From the NCBI GenBank assembly GCA_951640165.1, contig OX621250.1:14905501-14969500 (forward strand): 64,000 nucleotides of DNA, read 5' to 3'. This document shows positions 1 to 12,109 of the stretch, piece by piece (positions within the stretch are counted from its first letter, which is position 1; every line of letters begins with the position of its first letter). This DNA comes from Pseudoips prasinana. Its lineage: Eukaryota > Arthropoda > Insecta > Lepidoptera > Nolidae. The translations under genes were made by a program, and so were the position numbers. The notes under the pieces are model-generated. The model saw only the letters and a program-made list of their open reading frames with translations. It ran no database searches and had not been told where the DNA came from.

Positions 1-1770
1 TGTTGTCTACCTCATTAGACTAAATTTTGTATGATTGTCGCTTAAAAAAAAGACATTCATACTTATGAATTAAATATATTCTTAAAGCCAATGCTGGAAC
101 AGCACAGATATAGTCAAAGTTGTTCTTCGAATATGAAATGTCCCCGGGCGTGCTAAACAGGATAATAATATTACTTAAAAGAAAACGTGTTATAAATTTG
201 CTATACTGCTTCTGGATACGCTGGATACAAAAATAAACTGCGTTACTAATTAAAATATATCGTATGGTGAAATTAAATATGCTCATTAACTAAATTTTAA
301 ACATATTTGTTTCGACTAATTTATTACAGACCTTATTTTGACACGTTCAACTCATAGTGCGCTCCAGCAGTAAATATTGGTAAGTCTAAACGTCACCGCT
401 TGGTGTTGCGATTCAAAAAAAGATTATAAAAAAGAATTATTTGTTAAGTTTTATTATTTTATGTTTCGTCATTTTTATTTAAGTCAAAATTATCAACATC
501 AACATAAATTAAAAGTAATATGTTAATTGGAAATCCCATACAGTTTTTATGAATCTCCTTATATTGTTTACTACACCAAGCCATTTTAACGGATGTCTGA
601 TGTTTTGTTGATTAAAAGGTTTTGTAATAGCTGTCTAGTAAAATAATGAATTAATTCGTGTAAACGCATTTACGAGTAAGTATTAACGGCAGCGCATGCG
701 CTACAGTGTTGCAATTTTAAATCTAATTGTGCTATCACTCTACTTACTAGTGATGTACCTATATTCACTTTTCACATATTTTTGCTGTCACAGTACTTAA
801 TTTATAATTAATATGGCTTGTTCAAATCTTGATCAAAGCATGAATAAAGCTATTCTAGAATTGAAGTATGCTAGATTCCTGATTTTAGAGTACTTTAGGT
901 AATGGATATAAGGTAGGACATGAACATTTTTGCGCAACTAGCTCCCCATTTTGGGGACCAGGTAAAAACTTATCTTGGGTTCCTGTAACAAGTAAGATTG
1001 CCAGAATTCATCGGCGTAGCGGTGTGCGTCTTCATCATCCAAGTATTACAAGCGAATATGGTGTAAGTTTAGAGCTTACTGTCAGGCAGGCTTTAATATT
1101 TCTTTTTAACGTATATGCAGGTATGTTAGAGTTCTTGCTTTTTTCTGTAGATGGTAATAATTATTAGTAACTTAGGTTTATTGTGAAATGAAACAGGTGC
1201 ACATTAAAACTATTGAAAAAAAAACAATTTCAAATAACATTACTCGGACTTCGTTTGCTTAACTGTAATCGTCATACAAATCTTATGGTTATTATTAGAT
1301 TACACTAAATGTATGTGGCCTTTCGAAAGTTTAGTCAAAATAAAATCACACAATGATGTATAATTGGATTATGTACAAACTAAATATATCAAAAAAACAC
1401 AGTCAAACAATATACAGTCGAATTGAAATCTTCCTCCATTTTTCAAATCAGTCAATAATAGTAAATCAGGAAGTAGTGCAAGAAAAACACTTCACGGTCA
1501 ATAGCTTTAGAAGCAATACACGAAACAGTAGAATGTACGTAATAATATTATATCATAGAAAAGTTACAGATATCCTAAATGAGAAGATTAACACGAAACG
1601 AGAACAATGGACAAACCGAGGCCGTTACAACTGTCTATCGATACGGAAGTGTGTTGGATATGGACTTATATTATTCGGCGCACGCACATCATGCTGTCTT
1701 ATCTAACTCGATTGAGAAATCCATTGCAAAATTTACTCATTTATTTTCTTATTCTATAAAAATAAATAAT
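1..1770. other. AT-rich stretch without a recognisable gene
   Basis: No gene or clear repeat is seen. The open frames here are short and AT-rich with no recognisable domain. A small stretch near 930-970 (aactagctccccattttggg) looks transposon-like, but I cannot assign it. Confidence 0.5.
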
Positions 1771-2068
1771 AATAAAAAAGGTTTTATTCGCGTAGACTTT
1801 AAAAAAGCGCTTTTAAATAGTCATAACATGTTTTTAGTAATATAATTATTTTAGTAACATAGATATTTAGGTACATGGATTGTATGAAAACATTTATAAA
1901 ATTAATTTTATAATAGCAATAATATTAAGCTAGCTTGTATTAACTTATTGGCAAAGAGATTATGTTTAAGTTTAACTATCGAACTTTATAGTTTTAGCTA
2001 TATTTTATTACATATTGTCTGAATGGTTCTGTCTATATTAAGATATTATTATTATGGCGGACCTTGTG
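1771..2068 (+). repeat. Five-copy interspersed repeat, copy 1
   Basis: The repeat begins after an (AATAA)-rich tract, followed by 'aaaaaaggttttattc', 'cgtagactttaaaaaagcgc' and later 'tatttaggtac' and 'gctagcttgtatta'. The same order of landmarks recurs at 2690-2912 (minus), 25384-25600, 27842-28075 and 45583-45875. The class is unknown: no ORF, no clear inverted termini. It ends near 'tatggcggaccttgtg', a string also found at about 25202. Confidence 0.7.
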
Positions 2069-2354
2069 TTTATATTATTATATTATATATACCTACACAA
2101 GATACTCTGAAATCGTTCACAAAGAGTTTAGATAGCTTCATCGTTTTTAAGTAATTCTCACCATATGTTTATTGATTGAAACTAACTAAATATATTAATG
2201 CACTGTTAAACTTATAGCCAAATTTAAAGAATAAGAATAAAATTAAAGAAAAGAAAAGCTAACCCCTTAAACTAAATTTATTTTAACAAAAGAATATGAG
2301 GTGCTCTGAATGTTTATAAGATTTTTTTATCTTTTTTTGACAACGTCCGCACTA

Positions 2355-2510
2355 GGGAATTTAATCTTGGTGTCGCGGGGTACTTTACAAACTTATAATA
2401 GACGGACATAAATTACACCCAGACTCAGAACAACTATTTATGGGACTCGAACCCGCGACACGAAGCAGCGAGGTGACTGTGGTAGCCGCTGCGCCATACG
2501 TGCGGTTGAT
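2355..2510 (-). repeat. tRNA-derived SINE, family D
   Basis: On the minus strand it has a tRNA-like head (cgcagcggct... with the B box around gggttcgagtccc), then 'ggacaac..ttgttctgagtctgggtgtaattt' and a tail 'gtaaagtaccccgcgacacc'. Head and tail match the copies at 58533 (plus) and 5095 (plus). It is a non-coding RNA polymerase III retroposon. Confidence 0.7.
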
Positions 2511-2689
2511 GTGTCAAGTGTAGATGGTGAACTTAATTTAAAAAAGTTATTGTAAGTAATTAATTTTAACACTTATTACAGATTTATTTATTTAGACGCT
2601 GAACTCTTAATTACTGAAAACCATGTGTATTTATAAATAATATTAAAATATGTGTAGTAAAATATAAATTTAAATACATAATATTATAA

Positions 2690-2912
2690 AATTCAACTAA
2701 ACATAATCTCCTTGACAAAAACTTAATACAAGCTAGCTAAATGTCACTACCATTATAAAATAAATTGTATAAATGTTTTAACATTCCGTGTACCTAAATA
2801 TCTGTAATATGTAACTAGAAATAATAACTGTATTACTACAAACATGTTCTGACTATTTACAAGCGCTTTTTTAAAGTCTACGTGAATAAAAACCTTTTTT
2901 ATTTTATTTATT
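2690..2912 (-). repeat. Five-copy interspersed repeat, copy 2 (inverted)
   Basis: Reverse complement of the family at 1771-2068. The landmarks (agtctacgtgaataaaaacc, agctagctaaatgtc, acataatctcc) appear in reverse order. By eye it is closer to the 27842 copy than to its 600-bp neighbour, so the local inverted arrangement probably reflects two separate insertions. Confidence 0.7.
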
Positions 2913-3559
2913 GTGAACCGTTATTTTACAAAAACTGAAGCATACTTAAGAGAAACTACTTCATGAAAAATCCAACAAGGATACCTCTAATAGCTATGCA
3001 GTATTTCTGTGTGTTTGTGAGTTTGATCATATTATCTACAAAGGATTTGTGTCTTTGGGGACCAATGTTTATATCTTCCATACAAAGCTTCTACTACATT
3101 AAAACTGTATATGTTGCTTGTCTAGCGACAAGCATATCTACTTTATTTTCATATTTGATATCTGTATTATACTACTACTGTCACTAAATATACAATAGTA
3201 TGATACAACATCGATATCGTTCGGCACGCACATCACTGGCTAGGCGCGGCTCTGTAGCACGCGAACCCTTGTCCCTTGTAAGAATGTACTGTTAATGTCA
3301 GCATATTTGATACCAGCCGTTTTAGAACTAATTCAAAATGTATTATAATGTTTTGAGCATTTGAGTTCTAATTGTTCTATAAAATGAAGTTTACTTATAC
3401 AACTACTTTGATAATATAATTTAGTTTTCTTTTATTGTTTTATTAGTAATATACAAATTTTAGAGTCACATAAAAACCTGTACTTATAGTTTATTTTTAT
3501 TTTAGCTTAAAAGAAAAATAAAATATATATAATACCTATACTACTTTTCTTTTTAAAAC

Positions 3560-3703
3560 GTACTTATATAAATAATTACAACCAGACGCAGGATAAACAG
3601 ACATGTTCATGCACACAAATATCTGTGCTGGGTGGGAATCGATCTTCCGACCTACCCCGCGACGTGAAAGGCAAGCATTTACCAATCACGCCAACCAGCC
3701 CGT
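3560..3703 (-). repeat. tRNA-derived SINE, family B (5' part)
   Basis: Contains 'ggataaacagacatgttc', 'cacacaaatatctgt', 'cctgggtgggaatcg' (degenerate reverse B box) and 'tttaccaatcacgccaacc'. It matches the fuller copy at 54211-54456. The body nearest the SINE 3' end is missing. Confidence 0.65.
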
Positions 3704-3995
3704 CAATTATTATGATAGCTTCTTCTTGAGGTCAATAGATTTAGAATTTAATAAGTGATTATTTAATGTAATTTGTAACCATGTAAACCCAGGTCACGTC
3801 ATGAATATGACTAAGTCTTTAGGGTATTGTATTATAACCATAACATCTGTATGTACCACATTATCTGACAATAAATATTTCTTTTCTCTTCTATTCTTCT
3901 TCTTAGCGTGTCGATGGCAAACAAGTCAAATTTTTGTGGTCCAGAACGTGGCCATACTGATTGCCCTGCTTGTGGCATCCTTAAGATCCTGCCAT

Positions 3996-4136
3996 GTACA
4001 GACGCCAGCACATCCAGCTACCCTAATCTGTCCAATTTCTTTTATAGAATTTCAACTTTATCACAAAAGCATAAGGTTCACTTTCAATTCGGGAAAATTG
4101 ACAGATTGGGGTAGCTTGATGTGCTGGCGTCTGTAC
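3996..4136. mobile_element. MITE-1 copy 1 (141 bp, TIR GTACAGACGCCAGCACATC)
   Basis: Both ends carry the same inverted terminal repeat, GTACAGACGCCAGCACATC and its reverse complement, extending inward as AGCTACCC..AATCTGTC. There is no coding capacity. If the TA inside GTAC is the target duplication, this is a Tc1/mariner-type non-autonomous element. Other copies: 42751-42890, 44233-44380 and 53719-53859. The copies at 3996 and 44233 share one internal orientation; the other two are reversed. Confidence 0.85.
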
Positions 4137-5094
4137 ATCGTCGGTTCTATTATGGTAGGTAAACTAATTTTACTAAATCTAAGACTAAAGGCCAAAATCC
4201 CTTGTAAATAATAAGGTCGAATAACTCAACATAACCGCGTGGCCCAAACTGGCCTAATCTCTGCAATCCGTAAGACATGTTGCTCGAGATCTTATTTGTA
4301 GCCTGTTGCTCTCTACTATTATGTTCCTTCTGACCCGCTATGTCCTTCTACAGTACATTTGGAGATTAAATAACAGATGGAGCTGTGACTAACAACATTA
4401 TATACAAACTTGTCAAATAGTTTTCCGTTACGTTAAAATGAGATTTAAAATAATTTATATCTTTCATGTTGCATCGTAAAAATTTTCATTTATTATTATT
4501 TAGTTTGCCATTGATTTCATGTTTTGATTATCCTCCAGGCAAGGGCCTCCTTTCACTAAGATGACAAACTAAAAATAAAGATTTTTTAAAGCTTATTCAC
4601 AAAATAGTAACTCCTGAAACGATTTTCAGCCTTTACCTTTCACGTATAAATAATTATATGATAATGATTCAGAATAACTAATTTGAAGTTTGTATGACTT
4701 ATTTAATCACAACATTTATACTAATTGTTCGTAACTCGTAACCAGCGATAAGGACGTGTATTATGTTGGGATCACACAAATTTAACAGATTTAGAATTTA
4801 GAATTTTTATGTAGAACTTTTTAATAAAAGCTTTATATAGAATAAAACATTTTAGTTTACATTTTTTTTATAACTCTGTAATTATAATATTTTGCTCGCT
4901 TATGTTAGAGTATGTTATGTGAATGTTTTATTTTAAGGAAAATGTGTGAAGATGTAAATAAATTGATGTACAGCTTAGATGTTTTCTTTGTATTATTACC
5001 TATATACATTGTGATTGGTACATACTCACTTCTTGTTATACAATGTACCTAAGAATTGACCGTTGTAATACTGTTACCGCTACATGCAGTAGGT
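4137..5094. other. AT-rich stretch, no gene seen
   Basis: No ORF with recognisable content. A short piece near 4535 (caggcaagggcctcc) resembles a LINE/SINE fragment, but it is too short to assign. Confidence 0.4.
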
Positions 5095-5275
5095 TAAGTG
5101 CTGTGCGCAGTGGCTAAGATAGACGCCTCGCGTTTTGTAGACGTATTGGGGTTTGATACCCGCATTATTTTACGTGGACCATATATGGTTGTTTTGACTC
5201 TATGTACTTTGTAACCGTGAATAGCATGTTTTTAATGTGCCCCCGATACAGAGATTTATTTCCTCAGCGAAAGCA
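5095..5275 (+). repeat. tRNA-derived SINE, family D (diverged)
   Basis: The tRNA-like head 'gtgcgcagtggctaagata' with a degenerate B box (ggggtttgataccc) is followed by the family tail (ttgttttgactctatgtact..., ..ccccgatacagag). It is more diverged than the 58533 copy. Confidence 0.55.
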
Positions 5276-5345
5276 TTGTCTATAAAAAACAACTTTAATG
5301 TGTAGATGAAATATGGTGGTCAATATGGAGTATATAACTCGTTGC

Positions 5346-5835
5346 TGCCTCGTTGGTCTAGTTAGCGCGTTCAACCGCAGAAAAATGAGGTCCTGGGTTC
5401 AAATCTCAGGTCGGGCTAAAAAGTGATTTTGGGATTTTTCCGTAAAAAGAAATTTCTCAGTATCAGCCCGAGGTCTGGAAGTTGGCAGTATTACTCGCAA
5501 CTCCTTAACTATAAAAAAAATTTAGTTCATTCAAGATTATACATAGTTAAGAATAATATATTGTGTGCATGGTTTTTGAAATAAACAGATTTTTATAAAA
5601 AAAAAACACTCCTGTGCCTCGGAGAGCACGTAAAGCCGTCGGTCCTGTTCCTGACCTTTTTCCGGTCGTGTCGCTAGTCACATAGACACACACACATCGG
5701 ATCATGAGAGTGATGGAATAGAAAGTGCCCCTGTGTTTGCGCACACACTTGTGCACTATAATCTGTCCTGCCCAATTGGCTAATCTCCATTGAGAATGGC
5801 CGTCGTGGCCGAAATTCGGCTGGTAAGACATCATA
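5346..5835 (+). repeat. tRNA-derived SINE, family E, split by an insertion
   Basis: The head 'cctcgttggtctagttagcg' and B box 'gggttcaaatctcagg' give a tRNA-like 5' end. The body and tail (gaggtctggaagttggc; cggtcgtgtcgctag; ggatcatgagagtgatg; gtggccgaaattcggctgg) match the uninterrupted copy at 43531-43895. Relative to that copy, about 110 bp is inserted near 5497-5607. Confidence 0.75.
5497..5607 (+). other. ~110-bp insertion with poly(A) signal and A-tract inside the SINE
   Basis: This segment is absent from the otherwise collinear SINE at 43531. It has AATAAA at about 5580, then ten A residues at about 5597-5606, followed by ACTC. ACTC also occurs at 5493-5496, a possible 4-bp target duplication, although alignment to the other copy leaves the junction ambiguous. 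It looks like a short retroposed 3' end of an RNA of unknown origin. Confidence 0.45.
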
Positions 5836-6660
5836 TAATTGCATTGTACCTTTGCTATTGGACTTCAATATTACCATATTTCAGCTATTATAAGACTAAG
5901 AGATCACCTTGTATATCACGGGTAGGTATTAGTGACTATGCACAATACCTTGCTTTTTAGTTATTTTACACGTTATATGTAAACTTCCTTTATTACAATA
6001 TTAACGGCCAGATTGAGTCTGATTGTGTCATAATGTAATAAAACAGTTGTCTGACTCACTCAAAGGATTACAACCCATATAATTCGAAGGTTCGCTCTCA
6101 GGACGTTATAAATTTAAAACTAAATAATAAATTGGACCTTGTTCAAAATTATTATATATCTCATATTTCCTTTAAACTGGACGTTTAGTATCTTGGTCAG
6201 AATAATAGGTATATATATATGTTTTTTAAAAGTCAATTATTATCTGATAATATTTATATTGAAAGAAAGATTAGGTGGATCATTACAACTCAAGGTATTC
6301 TAATTTTATTTATTGCATTCATGAATTAAAGAAAACTATTTCTTTTTATTTTAACTTACACATAGATTACGGTACGACATAATTATATACGAGGGAATAT
6401 CTAAACTTAATCGAATTTAGTCATTTAACGGAGTTTTTCGATTGTTAAACTGCAACATTATTGCTTAGTACAGACTTTTTCTTGAGAAAACTGGGAAGAC
6501 AGTGAAACATCCACAAAACTTAAACGTACTTCGGATCTTCAAAGATCATCCCAGAACTTATAATGACTGATTCAAAAAGCTCACGTTTTTAATTGATAGG
6601 TACTCCCAATCAAGAGTAATTTAATGCTGTGATTTGGCTTCGTAAATACCTACCTATATG
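5836..6660. other. AT-rich stretch, no gene seen
   Basis: No ORF, repeat or structured element could be supported here. Confidence 0.4.
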
Positions 6661-6785
6661 TGTAACCCATAAGTAGATTTTATGGGTGTGAGCGTACTTT
6701 GTGTCCATTAATTATATGATTGTAAAGTATCCCGTAACCCAGAGATTACTTTCTCTAGTGCAGGTGTAGTATTTAAAAAAAAAAA
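6661..6785 (+). repeat. SINE family D tail (5'-truncated)
   Basis: Contains 'gagcgtactttgtgtcc', 'gattgtaaagtatcccgtaa', then an A-run. These match the tail of the family D copies at 58533 and 49195. The tRNA-like head is absent, as expected for 5' truncation during reverse transcription. Confidence 0.6.
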
Positions 6786-7159
6786 CAATGCAGTTTATTT
6801 CCGGGGTGAACATACGCAAAGATCTTGAATTCTCGCAACGACTATTCAATTCCAAAAATTCAGCATCGTAAAACTTAGTATACATTCTTATGTAAAACCT
6901 GTAAGAGATGCAACATTACATACCACAATGCAGTTTTTCCATAACACAAATTTTGCAACATTCGAAGAATGAGTTACTAAGTCTGTTGGATTCTATTTTC
7001 CGTCCCTATAAGGCGGAGGATACATTACAAAATATCCACGCAAGACGACTCGACCTAATTAATGGGTGGGCTTAGAAAAACGCATTCCCTTTTAACTGTA
7101 ACGGAAACAAGTTGACACATTTTTGTAGATCCGCGGTGATATAAGAAAACGAAAAGAAA

Positions 7160-7210
7160 GCAAAAGCTATGACTGTCGTAGTTTAGTTTTCGGACAGTCA
7201 TAGCTTTTGC
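7160..7210. repeat. Perfect 18-bp inverted repeat with 15-nt loop
   Basis: The arms are 7160-7177 (gcaaaagctatgactgtc) and 7193-7210, an exact reverse complement. The arm sequence was not noticed elsewhere in the window. It is one of a dozen such hairpins (see findings). Confidence 0.85.
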
Positions 7211-7239
7211 TCTCTTATGGCGCTCACATGCCTCGACGC

Positions 7240-7462
7240 CCGTAAGTGATTTGAGAGGTTAAGCACATAGGCACACAGTCGGTCCATAGATGGGTGACCG
7301 CCAAAATGGTTTAATTATTTACCATCTACGTGCTTCGGAGGGCACGTTAAACTGTCGGTCCCGGTTGCAGTCGTTAAAAAACAGTCGATAAGCCACGTCA
7401 GAGGCCTACTGGGCGGCTTGAACAACTCTGACACTGGGGTAACCACTGCCCATACGATAAAG
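7240..7462 (+). repeat. Interspersed repeat family A, copy 1
   Basis: Landmarks: 'tccatagatgggtgaccgcc', 'gtgcttcggagggcacgtta', 'ctactgggcggcttgaac', 'tctgacactggggtaacc'. The same modules recur at 27560, 32618, 33731 (minus), 43905 (minus), 54548 (minus) and 57853 (minus). It is non-coding, about 230 bp, class unknown. A shared segment (tcggagggcac..) also occurs in SINE family E. Confidence 0.75.
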
Positions 7463-7591
7463 TAAAGTAATATTTGCTTTCTTTTTCTATCAAAGGTGTT
7501 TCATGAGCATTAAACCAAATCAGACAGTTGAATTCTGGATTCTCCATGTGATCAACATTAACAAAATAAAAATATATGCTGCGGCTGGCTG

Positions 7592-7692
7592 AAGCGTTCA
7601 TAGCCAATTGCTCTCACCAAAAGTGATCGGAAGGGCAAAGCACTTAGGCATACGGTCAATCTCTAGACGGATGATGTACCTATTCTGTGGAA
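7592..7692 (+). repeat. Family A fragment
   Basis: Only the first part of the family is present: 'gctctcaccaaaagtgatcg', 'aaagcacttaggcatacggtc', 'ctctagacggatga'. It lies 130 bp after copy 1 in the same orientation. Confidence 0.5.
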
Positions 7693-8632
7693 ATTCCCAA
7701 AATATTCACCTTATTCCTCGTAATCGTAAAGGCATTCTCTCTAGGACAGTAAGTGAGTGATGGTTTCTTCTGTGTATTAAATATGTCATCAAGCTATTGA
7801 TAATATTTACCTCGGAAGTATTTTATGTGTACAGAACCCCATGACTTTCAACGACAATTTGCACCTACTATATTTTTTACCTTATCCACTAGTTGCACAA
7901 AAAACCATGCTGCACCTCAGCGCGGGCTAAAGATGTTATCGCATCAATTAGTGCAGTTGACTGTTTAATTGCATTGTAATTAAAGGCTATATTCGCTCGG
8001 CTAATCAGCGGTGACTTTATATGGAATGTGGAGTCGTAGGGAATGTGTCTCACTGTGAGAGTTTTGAGGTTTCTATTAAGTATTAACACATGTTAAGGCA
8101 TTATTTGGTTTAATTTGTTTTTAGGACAGTATTTATTAAAGATTTGCAATATTTTTAGGTGTTCCAAAATTAAGAAAATAACGCAATTTTATAAATATCT
8201 CTTCGTTTAAATATATAAAAAATTATTACAATTTAAAATGGTTAACATAAGGACGAAAATATGTTTATTATTTGCTGACCAGTATCGGTGGATATTTGCC
8301 ATTAGCGTATATTTTTTCACTGTTCTAATCTGATGCGAAGGGTCCATTAATCTGACTGAGCGGAGGGTAGGTTAGGCCCATTTTACGAGCCAAATTATGG
8401 CTTCGGCTGCCAATTTCAACGAATACTAGTCACTTAAGTAGGGAAAATATGAATGAGTATTTGCGCAAATAATTACATCTTTACGATGCACAGACGTGGT
8501 AAATACTCCATTCCACACACCAGTTGTCTACTAGATGATTTATTGTTACAATGAAACATAAACCAAATATGTGATTAGACAAGAATATCAAGAACTGATA
8601 TGATCAAAAGTAATAGTTATAATAATAATAAT

Positions 8633-8745
8633 GTTCTGTGACATTATTCACACATGGCACTCTAATCCCAAACTAAACCGACCTTGTACTACAGATACCC
8701 AAAAAGGATCATCAGAAAAATCCCAAAAAGGATCTTATATATAAA
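8633..8745 (-). repeat. SINE family B fragment
   Basis: 'tgtgacattattcacaca', 'ggcactctaatcccaaac' and 'ccttgtactacagatacc' match the 3' end (minus strand) of the SINEs at 14396 and 54211. The rest is lost. A duplicated 'cccaaaaaggatc' follows. Confidence 0.55.
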
Positions 8746-9154
8746 AGCCAAAAAAAAACACTTTATGGCCCGAATGTGTATAGCTTTTTAAGTCAAATAA
8801 CTCGTGAATATGCGACGCTCACATAAGCGCACGAACCCAACTAGCAAATACATCGATATTCTATAAAAGTCTGCGGTAATTTTTTTACACTCAGATTCTC
8901 TGGGCAGTGGAACGTTTTCTCGTAAAGCCATTTCATCATACCGTGTAGATGCACGAGTCATCGAAACCCTACGTAAGATCTAAATAGGAATCTCACGCAG
9001 TCATAAAGTTCTTTAAAATTAGGGAGGAATGCTCATGGAAATTAGTATTCCCCATATTACAAATTATTTTGATACAATGAATTAAGCAAACATTATGGTC
9101 GCTATATCCTATGGCAACTCGCAATCCTGGAGATATTAGTCGCATCTTTCCGCG

Positions 9155-9214
9155 ATGAGCTCTGGCAATCGGAATAATGGTATTCCATTGGATTCTAAGA
9201 TTGCCAGAGCTCAT
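9155..9214. repeat. Perfect 16-bp inverted repeat with 28-nt loop
   Basis: The arms atgagctctggcaatc (9155-9170) and gattgccagagctcat (9199-9214) are exact reverse complements. The flanks are unique sequence. Confidence 0.8.
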
Positions 9215-10207
9215 ATGGATGAAGTTATTATAACTACATCTATTTTGTAAGTCGAAGTATTTCTCTAGTCAGGCTGCTGTTTCAGTAAAATCGACTGTGT
9301 TCTCCCTCTAGTTTTAGCACATGACGTGAGATGGCAGTGACAGCTAGTCCTAATACGTGCGTATAATAGATTTTTCTTCTATACCGTGTCATACATATTT
9401 TACAAAATGTGTATACATTTTGTGTTAAAAACAAATGCCTGGTGTTATGACCCTGGTCCATGATACATAGACTCACGCCTGTTTCCCAGAGGAATAGGTA
9501 GAGACAACGTATTTCCATTTAACACAATACGTTCTTGGCACACTTCTCTTGCCTCGTTTAATGTATTTATATAATAAACATCGCTATAATTTTATTTGTG
9601 CATAATTAGACAAATTAGTCAACACAATACGTAAGGTAGTAGATAAATTAAACTTTAGATGTAAAACCGACGTTATTTGTGTAATAACCATATTTTGAGG
9701 TTGTAAAACGATGTTGTCTAAGTGGAAGATGTCACATGCGATTCGACAATGTACTCCGATCCGAAAAATTCGATTAAAACATTTTATTTTAATACATTGC
9801 TGATTCTTTGGAATACATTTTATAAGTTTTGTATCTAAAGCGGCGATAGTTATCGTTGTTGTGTAATAGTCAAGCCATCGATATGATCTGAAGCGAGTTC
9901 ATTCGATTCTAATTGGGTAAATCGATGGACGTGCGTTACTCAGACGATGTTTACGAGTTCTTGTTAAAGCAATAGATATACTGATTGATGGATTATATGT
10001 ACTTGTTAGGAGAATTTAGGAAAACGATCGTTAAATCGACCGTAAAGTATTGGTGTTTATCTACTAAGTAATTTTGTACTAGGCAATATAGTATCAAGAT
10101 AGATTATATGGTTTCATATTTAAATATCGTTAGTGAGCTTGTCAAAACCGGTACGTTCATATTTGTTATATTATTTTCGTTATGGTTACAGAATTACTTT
10201 ACCTATA

Positions 10208-10400
10208 TTTTTTTAATTTCAATTTCAATTTATTTATTGCTTTCATGGGTTTTACATAGGTATTTTAGATTATAATACAGTACCAAACATGAACCCTGTA
10301 CGGGCACTGGAACAATACAATATACTAACAAATATTTTTTTGTCAAAATCTTCACATGTTAAACTTAAATTAAAATGAATACAATAAAATAGCATTGTGA
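10208..10400 (-). repeat. LINE 3' tail (probable), reverse strand
   Basis: Read on the minus strand this ends 'ccatgaaagcaataaataaa' followed by A-rich repeats (ttgaaattgaaatt), a form I know from lepidopteran jockey/CR1 3' ends. No reverse transcriptase sequence remains. Confidence 0.4.
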
Positions 10401-10484
10401 ATATCTGTAAAGTGGGCTATTTATGTTTATTTCTTTATTCAATAGGCAGCGATGTATAAGGTTATAACAAAAAAAAATTAAGGT

Positions 10485-10560
10485 AACACGCAGTGCTTAA
10501 CACATTCGCCTCTTCGCGTCTCGGGTTCGATTCCTGCGCAGGACAACTATTTGTGCGACC
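10485..10560 (+). repeat. tRNA-like SINE head (family D-like)
   Basis: 'cacgcagtgcttaacacatt' then 'gtctcgggttcgattcctg' (B box) and 'gcaggacaactatttgtg'. This matches the start of family D. The tail afterwards is not recognisable. Confidence 0.5.
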
Positions 10561-12105
10561 TATAGAAAGAAGCCGTGGATACTTTACTAGAAGCTTCTAT
10601 GGAGCTTTCGATTCAACACAGAAAATCTAAATTTACGGCAATATGCTACTTTCCTCCACATGTGTACGTTGTCAAAGATGTTATGTCTCAAAAATTCTCC
10701 ATATTAACACATAAAAACTCGAATTTACAGTAGTTTTTGAAAATGAATATTGGCCTCGAAATGTCTTATTCCGCGTTGGCGATTAAACTCTTAAGAATAA
10801 TAAAATATAACTATACTGACACTAGTTAGTATTCAATATCGCCAATTAATACGATGAAAACATTTTGTGACATTGATTATAAACATGAAGTTACCAAAAT
10901 CGTCAACTGTATTCGGCCATTATATTCTCTATATGATGTCAAGGCAACTAAATTTATTTTTTTAGCACAATTATCGTTGACTTTATTTGTAATTTAGTTT
11001 CAATAACAAATTTAATAATAATTAAATCTAATGTTTTTTTTATTAAAATAAAAGAGAATGGCAGAATTCGTATCGTATACTTCTGTTGTTGTTCAGCTAT
11101 ATAATTTGTACCACTTGTTAAGACAACTAAGGTATTGATTTTAATGTAAGTATAATATTTTTAGAACTTGGAATTAATTAATAAAATCAAAAAGAATATT
11201 TCAATTATTTTCAATAAATAAACGTAATAAAATCGTAAACTAAACGCAGTTACGTTTACAAAAATTGCCATGTGTAAAATAATATAAATGTCGAAATTAT
11301 AATTAATTATTTATAAATGGGTACAACATTACATATAAATCATATAATAATATACTTATTTATTATACCTAAGAAAGCACAGTAGTTGCATTAAATCGTA
11401 ATAATTAATGATTTAGAATAGGAACGATTTTCGTCGTCAGTATTTTGTTTTGTTCATGGTAATTATTTATTGACAGGCAAAGACAATCTGTCAGGTATTT
11501 ATTGCTGTTGTTTTGATACATGTCATCAATTTAGCAAATAATCTTGCAGATATTACGTGAGTTCAGCATCAGTTCCTCCGTGCTATAATATATATCTGTT
11601 GACAGTGGATTCACGAAAGGACGCTTTATCATTTAATTAAAATGACGAGTTTGCAATGTGTTAATTGCAACATTCGTTTGCCCCGTCTAAGAAGACAAAC
11701 ATTATCCGAAGAGAGTGAAGTTCTCAATAAACCCAATGTTGCTTTGTGCTATGTGATAATTATTGTTTGGTACTTATATGAAGATATTCTTAGATGAAGT
11801 AATACTTAGGATAAATTAATAATAATATCAATAAGATTAATGTAGTTATAAAAAACAAAGAATCTATTGTTTTATTAATTACCTCCACTCAAAACCTCAT
11901 ATATAACCCCTCGCAACCTCACACTATGTAACTAATGGCAATAAAGACCTTTTCATTATTTCAACAAATAATAGCTTTTTGCATCTTCCTAACCTAACTT
12001 GCGACCCGTTTAGGGTTTTCAGGGCAGGTTCGGAATAAATCAATGTAAAAAACTATAAAAAGAGCTACAACATTTACTTTATCACCATAACAATGTTTAT
12101 GTAAT
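10561..12105. other. AT-rich stretch, one short candidate ORF
   Basis: Mostly 30% G+C or below. The only item that drew attention is the ORF at 11642-11797, listed separately. Confidence 0.4.
11642..11797 (+). CDS. Short ORF, 51 codons, doubtful first exon or small protein
   Basis: The ATG at 11642 is preceded by 'catttaattaaa' and follows a moderately G+C stretch with a possible TATA-like tract (ctataatatatat, about 11583). The predicted start is MTSLQCVNCNIRLPRLRRQ, with a CxxC pair (C6, C9) and a basic LPRLRRQ stretch, then EESEVLNK. The second half turns hydrophobic (ALCYVIIIVWYLY), as expected if it reads into an intron or non-coding DNA. It could be the 5' exon of a zinc-binding protein, part of a transposon, or chance. 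I do not recognise the family and no clear splice donor could be fixed. Confidence 0.2.
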   Translation: MTSLQCVNCNIRLPRLRRQTLSEESEVLNKPNVALCYVIIIVWYLYEDILR

Positions 12106-12109
12106 AAAA

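Larger units (their letters stand above)
7693..10200. other. AT-rich stretch without a gene
   Basis: Apart from the SINE fragment at 8633-8745 and the hairpin at 9155-9214, I see no gene or repeat. The short frames show no domain. Confidence 0.4.
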
